41,103 bases of DNA. It comes from a virus. The stretch spans positions 1 to 41,103 of the IMG/VR virus record IMGVR_UViG_3300028840_002380; one strand, given 5' to 3'. The notes under the pieces were generated by a model that saw only the letters and a list, made by a program, of their open reading frames with translations, was not told where the DNA came from and did no database searches. This document shows, one piece after another, positions 7,026-14,955 of the stretch; the stretch's first letter is position 1, and each line of letters starts with the position of its first letter. The position numbers and the translations under genes are program-made.

Positions 7026-7519
7026 TGCTCCTGTTTGGAATAGTGTTCCCAAAGAGTACGTAGTTTCCGAAAGACGATGATTTCCGATAGCCGCCGGCCG
7101 CCCACGAACCACCAGTGCACGCCGTACCGGTCCGACCATGAGGCGATCGTGCCGAGGACCGATTTCGGGTGTAGCTTGGATTCTGCCGGCGGCCGGGCGA
7201 GGATTGTCGCAAGGTCGGCCTCGACGACCACTGCGGCGTACGCCATGGCTGCCATACGTTGGTGCTCCGCCTCAAAGCGTTCGCGGCCGTGTTTCCCGAG
7301 CGACCCGTACAGGTCCGGCAGGGTCTTGCGTTCGATCGTGATCAGGTCTTCCAGGCCCTCGATCGAGTAGTCGCCGGTATGCAGTCGCACTTCCCGGGTT
7401 GGCACCACGAGCAGCCGGTGTTGCTGGGCGGCGTCGGCGTGCAGACCCTGGAAGGTGTAGCCGCCGCGTCGCTCGCGGTCATCGATCAGGATCGTGAAAG
7501 GGCAAGTAGCTGGTTTCAT
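7022..7519 (-). CDS. ERCC4-type nuclease
   Basis: 165 residues from ATG 7519; a TTG at 7558 would extend it into the upstream gene. The XPF/MUS81 nuclease core is clear: ILIDDRERRGG (about 10-20), HTGDYSIEG (48-56) and the ERK catalytic motif in TIERKTLPDL (61-70). It has no helicase or HhH domain, so it is a stand-alone endonuclease domain. Such phage enzymes are thought to cut branched DNA during recombination or replication. It lies in the repair block and shares an ATGA overlap with the next gene. Confidence 0.88.
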   Translation of the reverse strand: MKPATCPFTILIDDRERRGGYTFQGLHADAAQQHRLLVVPTREVRLHTGDYSIEGLEDLITIERKTLPDLYGSLGKHGRERFEAEHQRMAAMAYAAVVVEADLATILARPPAESKLHPKSVLGTIASWSDRYGVHWWFVGGRRLSEIIVFRKLRTLWEHYSKQEQ

Positions 7520-7533
7520 GCTGACGAATTCCG

Positions 7534-7773
7534 TTACTTGCCTTTCATGCACGGGCAATCGGGATGGTGAATAACTAAGGTTTCACGGGGAGTAGTGTGA
7601 ACGATAAAGAGGTGACCATCGTATTGGACTTTGCTCCAATTCGGGTTGTTGTAGCTCACCTCTTCGGGAGCCAGTGTGACCCCTGGAGACGGCAGCCCAT
7701 TTACAAGCACCGCAAGCAATAGACTGCCTACAGCTATTGCAATTATCCAGAGTATGAGTGAATCACCTGTCAT
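7534..7773 (-). CDS. Small single-pass membrane protein
   Basis: 79 residues; ATG at 7773 with GGAGA 8 bases upstream. One hydrophobic segment at about 5-27 (LILWIIAIAVGSLLLAVLV) anchors it. The rest is soluble and ends HHPDCPCMKGK with a Cys-x-Cys pair that could bind metal. No family recognised. The stop of the GNAT gene overlaps its start by 4 bases. A membrane protein among repair genes could serve superinfection exclusion or another host-directed role, but nothing in the sequence proves it. Confidence 0.7.
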   Translation of the reverse strand: MTGDSLILWIIAIAVGSLLLAVLVNGLPSPGVTLAPEEVSYNNPNWSKVQYDGHLFIVHTTPRETLVIHHPDCPCMKGK

Positions 7774-8411
7774 CTAGACTTTCTCCTATTGTTCGCTTGC
7801 CAGGAAAGTGCCGCCGAAATGTCGATCTCAAACGGCAGTTGCCACTGTTCGCAGATATGCTGCCACCGCGGTAGCACCTTGTGGGCATCACCGCGCATCA
7901 GAACGGCCTCCGGTTCCATGGAAAGGGAAGCGCACCGAGCCTCCGCAACGAACTCCAGGGCGAGGGCCAGCTCGTAGAATCGCTGATGTCGCGGATTGAA
8001 CGAAAAAAGCATCGTGTCGACCAGACCGGCGCTGTGATGGACAGCCGCGTTGATCAGTTCAAGGACCACGTGCACGCTACTCCGAAAAGTGCCGGCAGTC
8101 ACAATCCGCCACGACGCCCCAAACCGTCGGTGGGTCGCGTAACACTCATCGCGGATTATGTCGACGGCTTCCGGAAAGTCGCTGTCAACGTGCAGCCCGG
8201 CGGGTCCGTCGAGCGTTATGCTGTTCGTGCCAATGACCACACCATCGTCCTCAGCCACCCATACGGTTGTCTGGTCGATGCCGTCGAGGTGTGGGTAATG
8301 ATTCAATCGCCCATCAGCTCGCGGCTCGCAGTATCCCCGCCGCCGGTATTCGTCGTACGTCAGACGGTAGACTGCGTCGAGATCCTCGGGCTTGGCGGTG
8401 CGGATAATCAT
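7770..8411 (-). CDS. GNAT acyltransferase, FeeM/N-acyl-amino-acid synthase-like
   Basis: 213 residues from ATG 8411, with AAGGAAG upstream. The N-terminus (MIIRTAKPEDLDAVYRLTY) is a standard GNAT opening. The C-terminal half is diagnostic: a long helix, then LVDTMLFSFNPRHQRFYELA, matching the NPRH--FY feature of FeeM-like N-acyl amino acid synthases and PEP-CTERM-associated acyltransferases, which take acyl groups from acyl-carrier protein or acyl-CoA. No homoserine-lactone-synthase-specific motif is seen. The stop of the RecD gene is 2 bases upstream of its start. A signalling or host-modifying role is an inference. Confidence 0.78.
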   Translation of the reverse strand: MIIRTAKPEDLDAVYRLTYDEYRRRGYCEPRADGRLNHYPHLDGIDQTTVWVAEDDGVVIGTNSITLDGPAGLHVDSDFPEAVDIIRDECYATHRRFGASWRIVTAGTFRSSVHVVLELINAAVHHSAGLVDTMLFSFNPRHQRFYELALALEFVAEARCASLSMEPEAVLMRGDAHKVLPRWQHICEQWQLPFEIDISAALSWQANNRRKSR

Positions 8412-8413
8412 TT

Positions 8414-10693
8414 CTATTCTTCCTTCTGAGAATCCTCGCGTAAGAATGTCTTGCGTTTCGCCAGTGCCACCCGCCGCGTCATCGAATGGGCGGTGGCCAG
8501 CTTGCCGACCATGCAACACAGCCGCTGGGCCCGGCTGATCGCCGTGTAGAGCCACTCCCGACCACACACCAGCCGGGCCCCCGGGTATTCGTCAAGGCCG
8601 ACCAGCACGATCGGCCACTCTGACCCCTGACTCTTGTGGACGCTAAGGGCATAGCCGAGATCCCAACTGCAGCCCGTGCCTGTGGCTTGTTTGTCGTCGT
8701 CGCCGTCTGCGTCCTGGTCGCCGTTGCCTCGCGGAATCTTAATCTGCCGCTCCGGAGCGTTGAGGTTCACAATGACGAGCGTCTCCGTGACGTCCGCGAC
8801 TCTCGCTAGCTCGCCGTTGGCAACGAAGACCTTGCCGTCATCGTCGAGCCCGTCGGCTTGGTCGTCGTCACACTCGCTGCCGTCGGCCCGCGGAAAGAAA
8901 CCGTTTTTCGTGTTGACGATCTTGTCGCCGACGCGGAACGGATTCCCGCGAACCGATCGTCCGCCAGCGTTCAGTTCGGCTTGCAGCCGCCGGTTGAGGT
9001 CTCGGCGTGAAAGCTCACTTTTGCGGTTGACCGCCACGACCACCTGGCAATCCCATATCGGATCAGCCAGGCCACGGGTACGGATGCCCGTAAGGGCCTC
9101 GATAATCCGTGCGGCCGCGGCAGCGTTGTCGCCCGCACCGAGGAGCCGTAGGTTCAGCCCGGCTTCCAGGTCGATCTGTTCGTCTGTTTGGAATCGCTGC
9201 CCGCTGCGGATTGCGTGGCAGGCCCGGACGATCGATCCGGAGTTGCGGCGGATTTCCGTTAGTTCGCCATAGGGCAGCCCGGCGGCAATCAGATCGCGGA
9301 GCGGCGCCCCATGCCCGACCGGTGGCAGTTGCGCCGTGTCGCCAACGAAGAGGACGTGCGTCCCGTCGGCACACGCTCGCAAGAGCGATGCCTGCAGGTC
9401 GGTGTCAATCATCGACGATTCGTCAACGAAGACCCAGCGGTGAGGTAGCGGGTTCCCTTCGTTGTGCGTAAAGCCCCAGCCCTCGCCTTCCGTGCGCTGC
9501 TGCACCCGCAAAAGACTGTGGATCGTCCGAGCCTGCGCCGGGACGCCGTAACCCTCCATGAGTTCGGAAACGCGGACGGCCGCCTTGCCAGTGGGGGCTG
9601 CCACGGCGACATTGTCTATGCCGTGCCGGTGGGCCACTTTGGCGACAAGCCGGGCCAGGGTGTAGGTTTTTCCCGTGCCGGGCCCGCCGCCAAAGAAGCC
9701 GACCGGGCCGTCGAGGGCGCCGCCGAGTTGCGAGATCTGGTGATCTGAGATATCCAGAGACACAATGGTCGGCCAGCAGTTCTGACCGGTTGAGAGTCGG
9801 GCGATGTGCCGCGCTACTGCAGCTTCGTTGTCGGCCCGGCGCCGTTCAGACAGCCAGAGCCGGCCGGCGTCGTCGCGACGTGATGACAAGAGCTTGCCGC
9901 GAACCGCCAGCTTGACGGCCGCCGGACCCTGAACGCGAGCGCCGCCGATGTGGCCACGCAAGCCTTTTTCGATAATATCGACCGGCAGCCACGTGTGGCC
10001 GTCAGTGTCCGTGGCGGCCGCGTGCCAAGCACAGTAGGCCTGCCGTTTCAGTTTAGCCGGGTCGCCGCCCAAGTTGAGAAACAGCTTGTCACAACGTAGG
10101 AATCCGCAACCGCGGAACCTCATCAGTAGGTATGGGTTTCGCTTGATCAGTTCAGCCGCCTTATTGCCCCATTCTCCTACCGCCTTCTTGCCGGTGTTGC
10201 GTGGAAAGCCCAGGCCGCCGAGTAGGTTGATCAGGTCGATCGTACAGTCTTCTAGTGCTTGTTCGCCTTTCAACCACTCGGCGGCTTCACGGGCCTTCGC
10301 CTCACTGAACCGGCCCCCTCCGGCTGCTGCTGCAACGTCCGGCCGCTCCCGGAGGAAACGAACGGCATCGCCCTGAAAGGCTTCCCAGAGCTTCGCCGCG
10401 GTGGCCTGGCCGACGTGCGGCGCCTGCATGAGGTACCGAATCACGCCGGCCATGCCATGCGGCTGGGAGCGGACGAACGTCTGGGCGTGGAACTGCGGAC
10501 CGTACTTCGGATGCTTGCGGTAGCGGCCGTAGAAGCGATACGTCAGGCCGGTCACCAACTCACCATCTTCCGCCACCGCCTTAACGACCAGCGGCTCGTG
10601 GTTGCCGGGATCTTCACAGTCGGCAATGACCGTGGAGTCCCAGCGGTGCCGTTCGTAGCGAAAGATACAGGTGAGTTCAATGAGAGTAGGCAT
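8414..10693 (-). CDS. RecD2-like superfamily 1 DNA helicase
   Basis: 759 residues; ATG 10693, GGAG 7 bases upstream. The N-terminal third holds an OB-like region and tandem HhH motifs (VIRYLMQAPHVGQATAAKL; GLGFPRNTGKK). The motor has Walker A GGGPGTGKT at 335-343, Walker B VFVDESSMID near 425-434, motif III GDTAQLPPVG, and C-terminal YALSVHKSQGSEWP and YTAISRAQ. This is the RecD2/exonuclease V alpha-type 5'-3' helicase architecture at the usual length. Without RecB/RecC it acts alone, probably in phage replication or recombination together with the ERF, SSB-like and exonuclease genes upstream. Confidence 0.93.
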   Translation of the reverse strand: MPTLIELTCIFRYERHRWDSTVIADCEDPGNHEPLVVKAVAEDGELVTGLTYRFYGRYRKHPKYGPQFHAQTFVRSQPHGMAGVIRYLMQAPHVGQATAAKLWEAFQGDAVRFLRERPDVAAAAGGGRFSEAKAREAAEWLKGEQALEDCTIDLINLLGGLGFPRNTGKKAVGEWGNKAAELIKRNPYLLMRFRGCGFLRCDKLFLNLGGDPAKLKRQAYCAWHAAATDTDGHTWLPVDIIEKGLRGHIGGARVQGPAAVKLAVRGKLLSSRRDDAGRLWLSERRRADNEAAVARHIARLSTGQNCWPTIVSLDISDHQISQLGGALDGPVGFFGGGPGTGKTYTLARLVAKVAHRHGIDNVAVAAPTGKAAVRVSELMEGYGVPAQARTIHSLLRVQQRTEGEGWGFTHNEGNPLPHRWVFVDESSMIDTDLQASLLRACADGTHVLFVGDTAQLPPVGHGAPLRDLIAAGLPYGELTEIRRNSGSIVRACHAIRSGQRFQTDEQIDLEAGLNLRLLGAGDNAAAAARIIEALTGIRTRGLADPIWDCQVVVAVNRKSELSRRDLNRRLQAELNAGGRSVRGNPFRVGDKIVNTKNGFFPRADGSECDDDQADGLDDDGKVFVANGELARVADVTETLVIVNLNAPERQIKIPRGNGDQDADGDDDKQATGTGCSWDLGYALSVHKSQGSEWPIVLVGLDEYPGARLVCGREWLYTAISRAQRLCCMVGKLATAHSMTRRVALAKRKTFLREDSQKEE

Positions 10694-10705
10694 ACGTACG
10701 CTCCA

Positions 10706-11488
10706 CTACCGTTTCGGTGCTGCGCTACGCGAACGCATGGCCATCGTGGCAGCAACCTTCAGCGCCAGGAGTTCCTTGCGCCCGAAATTGTAGATGACCT
10801 CTAGCATGTCGAGGTATGCGTCACGGGTGGAATACGAGACCAGCTTGTCACGACACCGCCTTGCATTCTGAATCAATCGCGTCGGGTTGAACTCTTCCAC
10901 TCGGCACGCGGCCATGCACGCCTGCATGAAGCGGGCGTTACGCACATCCCTGGAGAGACTTACCAATGCTGAGTAGACTGAGGCGACAAGGTCCGCCCAC
11001 TCGCGGTCTTTTATTCGGAATGTGCCGTCGACGAACGATTCCTGCACATTGCTGAATGTTGTTGTTCCGCTGAGCAGTGCGAAAGCAGTGCCGAGCGGGA
11101 GCTTGTGTTCCTCTGCGAACTCCATTCCGGCGCGATACATCTTCTTCCCGTTAGTGGCGTGCTTCTGTGCGTAATCCTGGAGCGCCCACGTCTTTGCCGT
11201 GCAGTTGATGGTTGCCACGTCAAAGTCCACTTCCTCGACAATATAGTAGACGGGCAATCCGAGTTTTTCGGCGAACATGAGCCGATGCTGCCCATCCTTG
11301 ATAACAAGCTCCTTGCCTCCGTTCCGCTGGCAGACAATCGGATAACACGGCAGGAAGCCATATTGCTGCATAGACAGCAGCAACTTACGGTGCTTCTTCA
11401 CATCCAGCGGCCGATTCTCTTGGCTCCGTCCAAAGAGCCGATAGTTCTTTGTGACGCTAACCTTTGGGCTTCTCGTTTTTACGGACAT
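10706..11488 (-). CDS. ParB/Srx-like nuclease-fold protein (first of two)
   Basis: 260 residues; ATG 11488 with GAGGTGA upstream, 8 bases after the previous stop. The ParB/sulfiredoxin N-terminal core is visible: NRPLDVKKHRKLLLSMQQYG, PIVCQRNGGKELVIKDGQH and RLMFAEKLGLPVYYIV, containing the DGQHR box that in such folds binds nucleotide. The rest is helical without an obvious ParB helix-turn-helix. ParB-fold proteins without a ParA partner occur widely in phages, some as CTP-dependent DNA clamps, some as nucleases. Distinct in sequence from its neighbour, so probably not a recent duplicate. Confidence 0.8.
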   Translation of the reverse strand: MSVKTRSPKVSVTKNYRLFGRSQENRPLDVKKHRKLLLSMQQYGFLPCYPIVCQRNGGKELVIKDGQHRLMFAEKLGLPVYYIVEEVDFDVATINCTAKTWALQDYAQKHATNGKKMYRAGMEFAEEHKLPLGTAFALLSGTTTFSNVQESFVDGTFRIKDREWADLVASVYSALVSLSRDVRNARFMQACMAACRVEEFNPTRLIQNARRCRDKLVSYSTRDAYLDMLEVIYNFGRKELLALKVAATMAMRSRSAAPKR

Positions 11489-11496
11489 TTCTCACC

Positions 11497-12249
11497 TCAC
11501 TGGTTTCGCTTAATCCAATCCGTTACGATCTGGAAACCGCGTTTCCGGAGGCGATCGTTTTTTGGAATCCGGATCAAGCAGTTAATGGCTTCATTGGCGC
11601 GCTCTATCCCCACTCCTCGACTGACTCCCTCCGGCGGCTCCTCTTTAGGCTTCGCCGGCGTGGCCTTCGGGGAGTGGTTTTTCCTGCCGGTTTTTCCGTC
11701 TAGAAGTGCCGACTGCATCCCTGCGGGGTACGATGCAATAACAGCCGCCCTGTTTACGCTAACCTTGCCAGCATCAACAGCTTGCACGACATCCGGCACG
11801 CCGTCCTTCTGCACTTTCGCCGCCCGGTCGACGCTCTTGCCGGAGACACCGAACTGCTCGCCGACCTGATCGCGGGCATCGCCGAAATCACCCTCCGGAC
11901 AATTGTCCGGAGGGTCTTTTTTCTTGCCGGCGAGCATCCTGTCCTTCGCCCGCCGGTCATACATCGCCCTCGCCCGCTGGGCACACATCGCCGCCTGGGA
12001 GACGGTCAGGTGGCGGCGGTGCAGATTAAGCGCTAGGACGTATGCAATCGGATCGTCGACCTTGACCTCACGGAACTTCGCCTTCACCCCTGCCTTCTTA
12101 CATGCCTTCCATCGAGTTCGGCCGTCGAGAATCTTGCCGTCGAGCGTTTCAATCGGCACCTTCAGTCCCTCTTGCCGAATGCTCTCGGCGATGGCGTCGA
12201 TATCGTTCTCTGCAAGTGGAAAGATGTTTGCCGCGTCGTGGAATTGCAT
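11497..12249 (-). CDS. ParB/RepB-like DNA-binding protein (second of two)
   Basis: 250 residues; ATG 12249 with a strong GGAGG 8 bases away. ParB-N core: FPLAENDIDAIAESIRQEG, KILDGRTRWKACKKAG, then the LNLHRRHLTVSQAAMCAQRA segment typical of the RepB/KorB/ParB group. A helix-turn-helix follows (DQVGEQFGVSGKSVDRAAKV), then ...DAGKVSVNRAAVIA and a lysine/proline linker. It probably binds a specific DNA site. No parA is present anywhere in the window. A 26-bp perfect palindrome lies within this gene (11890-11915) and could be such a site or an antisense terminator. Confidence 0.88.
   Translation of the reverse strand: MQFHDAANIFPLAENDIDAIAESIRQEGLKVPIETLDGKILDGRTRWKACKKAGVKAKFREVKVDDPIAYVLALNLHRRHLTVSQAAMCAQRARAMYDRRAKDRMLAGKKKDPPDNCPEGDFGDARDQVGEQFGVSGKSVDRAAKVQKDGVPDVVQAVDAGKVSVNRAAVIASYPAGMQSALLDGKTGRKNHSPKATPAKPKEEPPEGVSRGVGIERANEAINCLIRIPKNDRLRKRGFQIVTDWIKRNQ
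11890..11920 (+). terminator. Perfect 26-bp palindrome plus T-run inside parB (plus-strand terminator or binding site)
   Basis: Two 13-base arms, ACCCTCCGGACAA and its exact complement, meet without a spacer at 11902/11903. On the plus strand they are followed by CTTTTTT, the form of an intrinsic terminator for rightward transcripts. On the coding (minus) strand the palindrome is followed by no T-run. It encodes part of DPPDNCPEGDF in the hydrophilic linker ahead of the HTH, where coding constraint is weak. It may stop antisense transcription, or be an operator for the encoded protein. Confidence 0.55.
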
Positions 12250-12291
12250 CTTACTTGCCTCCAGAAGGTAGGAGTGGTTGCCGGGAATTCC

Positions 12292-12849
12292 TCAGATGCC
12301 CGCGTACGGATCGTCACTGGAACTGGCGGCCGCCGGCGCTGGCGCACTCCCGCCGGCCATCATCTTCAGGGCTGCCTCATCCTTCGGCACGCTGGCCACT
12401 TCCGGGTTGCCGACCGACCAGAGGTCGAGCCCAAAGTTGCTGACGTTTGTGTACTCGCGCTCCTCGCCGTCCTTCTTCGACTTGCCGGCTCGTTTCTCGA
12501 CCCCGAATACGAGCTGCCGGCCCTGAGCGGTGTTCCAGTCAACATCCCTGGCTTCACCCGGCTTAATGAGGCCGGTTGCCAGGGCGAACCTTAGGTGCTT
12601 GTCGCCGTAGTTCCCCTCATCGTCGAGGAACATCATGTGCCGCAACTGTCGGCCGCGTTGATCGCCTGCGCCGTCATCGTCCGGCTTGCCGGCGAGTACC
12701 TCCAGGTCGGCGATTACCGCGTCATACTTGTCGAAACTGGCGTCAACGTGATTGACGACGCCGTGATAGACGCCATTTACCGGCGGTTGCCGGCCTTGTA
12801 CGTCGCCTTCGTTCTGCACGTTGCTTGCGTCGAGTCCGGGCATGTTCAT
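12292..12849 (-). CDS. Single-strand-binding-like phage protein
   Basis: 185 residues from ATG 12849, which overlaps the previous stop as ATGA; a second ATG at 12843 is better spaced from GGGAG. After a short leader come beta-rich segments (VNGVYHGVVNHVDASFDKYD; QLRHMMFLDDEGNYGDKHLR; QGRQLVFGVEKRAGKSKKD; YTNVSNFGLDLWSVGN). An Ala/Pro/Ser linker ends in DDPYAGI, resembling the acidic tails through which SSB proteins recruit partners. With ERF immediately upstream and ParB/RecD downstream, a phage ssDNA-binding role is likely but not proven by a catalytic or family-defining motif. Confidence 0.65.
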   Translation of the reverse strand: MNMPGLDASNVQNEGDVQGRQPPVNGVYHGVVNHVDASFDKYDAVIADLEVLAGKPDDDGAGDQRGRQLRHMMFLDDEGNYGDKHLRFALATGLIKPGEARDVDWNTAQGRQLVFGVEKRAGKSKKDGEEREYTNVSNFGLDLWSVGNPEVASVPKDEAALKMMAGGSAPAPAAASSSDDPYAGI

Positions 12850-13001
12850 TTCTCCCTTTCGAGTGCCGCCTGCAGGCGGCTGGTTTCAGTGAAGGTGTGA
12901 ATCCACGTGGGCGGGTAACCGAGTTCCGCCAGACCGACCCGCCACACGCAGTCTGGCCCGTATTGCTGAATGAGCGGCCGGACTACAGCCGGCCAGCTCA
13001 A
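12846..13001 (-). CDS. Small protein, 51 residues, TTG start
   Basis: An uninterrupted frame links the ERF and SSB-like genes: TTG at 13001 overlaps the ERF stop (TTGA) and its own TGA overlaps the next ATG (ATGA). The product reads (M)SWPAVVRPLIQQYGPDCVW...TFTETSRLQAALEREK, with protein-like composition. The ribosome site for the next gene lies in its last codons. Perfect four-base overlaps at both ends argue that it is a real, translationally coupled gene. No family recognised. Confidence 0.55.
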   Translation of the reverse strand: MSWPAVVRPLIQQYGPDCVWRVGLAELGYPPTWIHTFTETSRLQAALEREK

Positions 13002-13819
13002 AAAACCGAAGCCGCCTCCTGCTCAAGTCGCCGTGTCTTCAATCGGCCGATGATCTCTTCGGCCTGGCTTACGGTGAGCTGGGCAAGCGTTTGTGCGCCC
13101 CGTTTCACCACCACCGCTTTCAAGTCGTGTGCAGTCATTGCGGGCTTCATGGACGTGGCGAGCTGAATGATCTCCTCTTGTTGGGTCACCAGGCAGGGAT
13201 CATCGGGGCCGGAAGAGTAAGGGCTTTTCGGTTGAGTCGTGTCGAGCGGTTCCGGCTGCGCCTTCGCCGGCGCCTGCTCCGACGCACCGGCAGCCGGCGC
13301 CTCGGTTGGCTTTGAGGCCACGTTCTGCGGAGCGGCTGGCGGTCGTGAAGGCTGATTGCCGTTGCCGCCTTCCTCCCCGTCCCGATCGCTGTCGACCACA
13401 TCCTCGACGGGAATCGACAGCCCGAGCGTGATCGCGTACTTGTATGCCGCCACCATCGCTTTACTGCTCGCCTTGTCGCCAGAGTAATCGAGGCCCTCGC
13501 CAGCAGCCGCCAGGGTCACCGCCGAGCCATCCGGGGCGTTAATGGCGACCTCGAGAATCACGGCCGCGTGGAATATCCGTCGCTGCCCGCCACGCGCCTT
13601 TTCCTCGCTCCACTGCTTCACGCGGTGGCGGCGCGTCCAAAGGGCCACGCTGAGCCCCAGGTCACATAGAGCCGGCTGGAGGGCCTTCTGCAGGTCGTCG
13701 ATGGATCGGTAGCGGTACCTGAATTCCTTGTTGCGGTGCCCCTTGGGAATGACGCCAATCTTCCGCATCAGTTGCGGCAAGAGCGTGTAGATCTTAGCGA
13801 CCGAGGTTTCGTTGCTCAT
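12998..13819 (-). CDS. erf: ERF-family single-strand annealing protein
   Basis: 273 residues; ATG 13819, GGGAG 6 bases upstream. The ERF core is plain: FRYRYRSIDDLQKALQPALC near the N-terminus and GEGLDYSGDKASSKAMVAAY followed by KYAITLGLSIPVED, the family's hallmark block. A long Pro/Ala-rich linker (about 155-215) leads to a C-terminal helical domain (TVSQAEEIIGRLKTRRLEQE). ERF proteins anneal complementary single strands during phage recombination. It works with the exonuclease gene just upstream and the SSB-like protein downstream. Confidence 0.92.
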   Translation of the reverse strand: MSNETSVAKIYTLLPQLMRKIGVIPKGHRNKEFRYRYRSIDDLQKALQPALCDLGLSVALWTRRHRVKQWSEEKARGGQRRIFHAAVILEVAINAPDGSAVTLAAAGEGLDYSGDKASSKAMVAAYKYAITLGLSIPVEDVVDSDRDGEEGGNGNQPSRPPAAPQNVASKPTEAPAAGASEQAPAKAQPEPLDTTQPKSPYSSGPDDPCLVTQQEEIIQLATSMKPAMTAHDLKAVVVKRGAQTLAQLTVSQAEEIIGRLKTRRLEQEAASVF

Positions 13820-13834
13820 AGTAATCTCCCGTGT

Positions 13835-14497
13835 TCAGATGATGCCCATGCGGAGGGCAACTTGAAAAGTCATGTCGAGATCGTTGCGAAGGTAGTTGAA
13901 GGCCCGCTCCTGGTCCTCGGTGAGCAGGCGGGCAAAGTCGGCGCCACTCACGCCATCTGGCTTGCCGCCGACACCGTACGCCTGGGCAAGTGTGTTGAGG
14001 CTTACGTACTCACGATAGTTGCCGAGCTGCCAACGGACCATCGTGTCGACGAAGACCGGCGACCAGTAGCGGTTTTTCTCGATGATGTTCCGCGGCATAC
14101 GATCGGCGAGACCGATCACCCAGGAGCGGCGGACCAGAAACGGCAGATCGAAGCCGAAGATGTTGTGCCCGACCATAGAATCTTCGCGACGTGCAACGAA
14201 GCGGTAGTGGTCCCAAAACCGCGAAAGCATCTTGTGTTCTGTCTCGACGTCCAGGTAATGGGCGCCTTCGTCTCGCAGATAGCCGATCGCGAGAACGCGA
14301 CCAGTCAGAGGCGAAAGGGCAGCCCGCTCAACGGCCTTCGCCTCATGTTCTGCCCGGGCGGCGTCAATCTTCGCCTTAGCCTTCTCCGGGCCGAGGTTCC
14401 CGGTCTTAACCGTGGATGGGTCGAAGGGCGGGATGGCTACCAGAAACTCCTCTTCTGGTAGCGGCCCCGTTTCGATATCAAATATGATAGCGCTCAT
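13835..14497 (-). CDS. 3'-5' exonuclease, DnaQ/PolB-exo-like
   Basis: 220 residues. DEDD-type motifs: FDIETGPLP (D7, E9) at the start; VGHNIFGFDLPFLVRRS carrying the second Asp; and NDLDMTFQVALRMG at the C-terminus with the last acidic residue. The layout matches the stand-alone exonucleases related to the PolB proofreading domain. It probably generates single-stranded DNA or processes ends for the ERF protein encoded next. The ATG overlaps the upstream stop (ATGA). Substrate polarity is inferred from the family. Confidence 0.88.
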   Translation of the reverse strand: MSAIIFDIETGPLPEEEFLVAIPPFDPSTVKTGNLGPEKAKAKIDAARAEHEAKAVERAALSPLTGRVLAIGYLRDEGAHYLDVETEHKMLSRFWDHYRFVARREDSMVGHNIFGFDLPFLVRRSWVIGLADRMPRNIIEKNRYWSPVFVDTMVRWQLGNYREYVSLNTLAQAYGVGGKPDGVSGADFARLLTEDQERAFNYLRNDLDMTFQVALRMGII

Positions 14498-14940
14498 TTC
14501 CTCGCCCTTTTCTTACCGGCCCGAGAGGAGTCCCGCATCTCACCGACCTGGGAGGAGCCGAACATGCAAGTAATGCGCCCTCCTACGCAGCGTTCGACAT
14601 TGGCGCCGTCGTTAAGTATCCAACAACCCCCAAGTAGGCATGGTCGTTTTGTGTCTACAAACATCGCCCTAATGCGATCGCGAAGAGTATGCTCAACGTG
14701 AGAACGTTCTGCAGTGGTAAACCACTCCGGGATCGCCCGCTCATCTACCGATAACTCGTAGGTGTTGAGGTCTGCGAAATTACCGTTCACGGGATAGTAT
14801 TCCAGTCGCACGAATGCCCCACGCCCGTTGTCTGAAAAGCCGCGACTTGCGATGAGGTCTTTATGCGAGTCGGTGTAGGCTGGTTGAAATACAAGTTCCC
14901 GCTGTTGCGTGTAAATTGCCGAGAACGTTTTGCACATCAT
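14494..14940 (-). CDS. Uncharacterised early protein
   Basis: 148 residues. Two adjacent ATGs (14940 and 14937) follow GGGAGCGA; the second has the better spacing. Sequence features: KDLIASRGFSDNGRGAFVRL near the start, then YELSVDERAIPEWFTTAER, a CLLGGCW strand and a basic tail (SRAGKKRARK). The pattern D-L-I-A-x-R-G...VRLEY...Y-L-V-D-E...P-W-F looks like a conserved family, but I cannot name a function. It shares a four-base overlap with the exonuclease gene. Confidence 0.72.
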   Translation of the reverse strand: MMCKTFSAIYTQQRELVFQPAYTDSHKDLIASRGFSDNGRGAFVRLEYYPVNGNFADLNTYELSVDERAIPEWFTTAERSHVEHTLRDRIRAMFVDTKRPCLLGGCWILNDGANVERCVGGRITCMFGSSQVGEMRDSSRAGKKRARK

Positions 14941-14955
14941 TCGCTCCCTTTATGT

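Noticed and set aside
10706-12249. Plasmid-type partition system
   Set aside because: No ParA/Walker-type ATPase is encoded in the window and no repeated parS cluster was seen outside the single palindrome.
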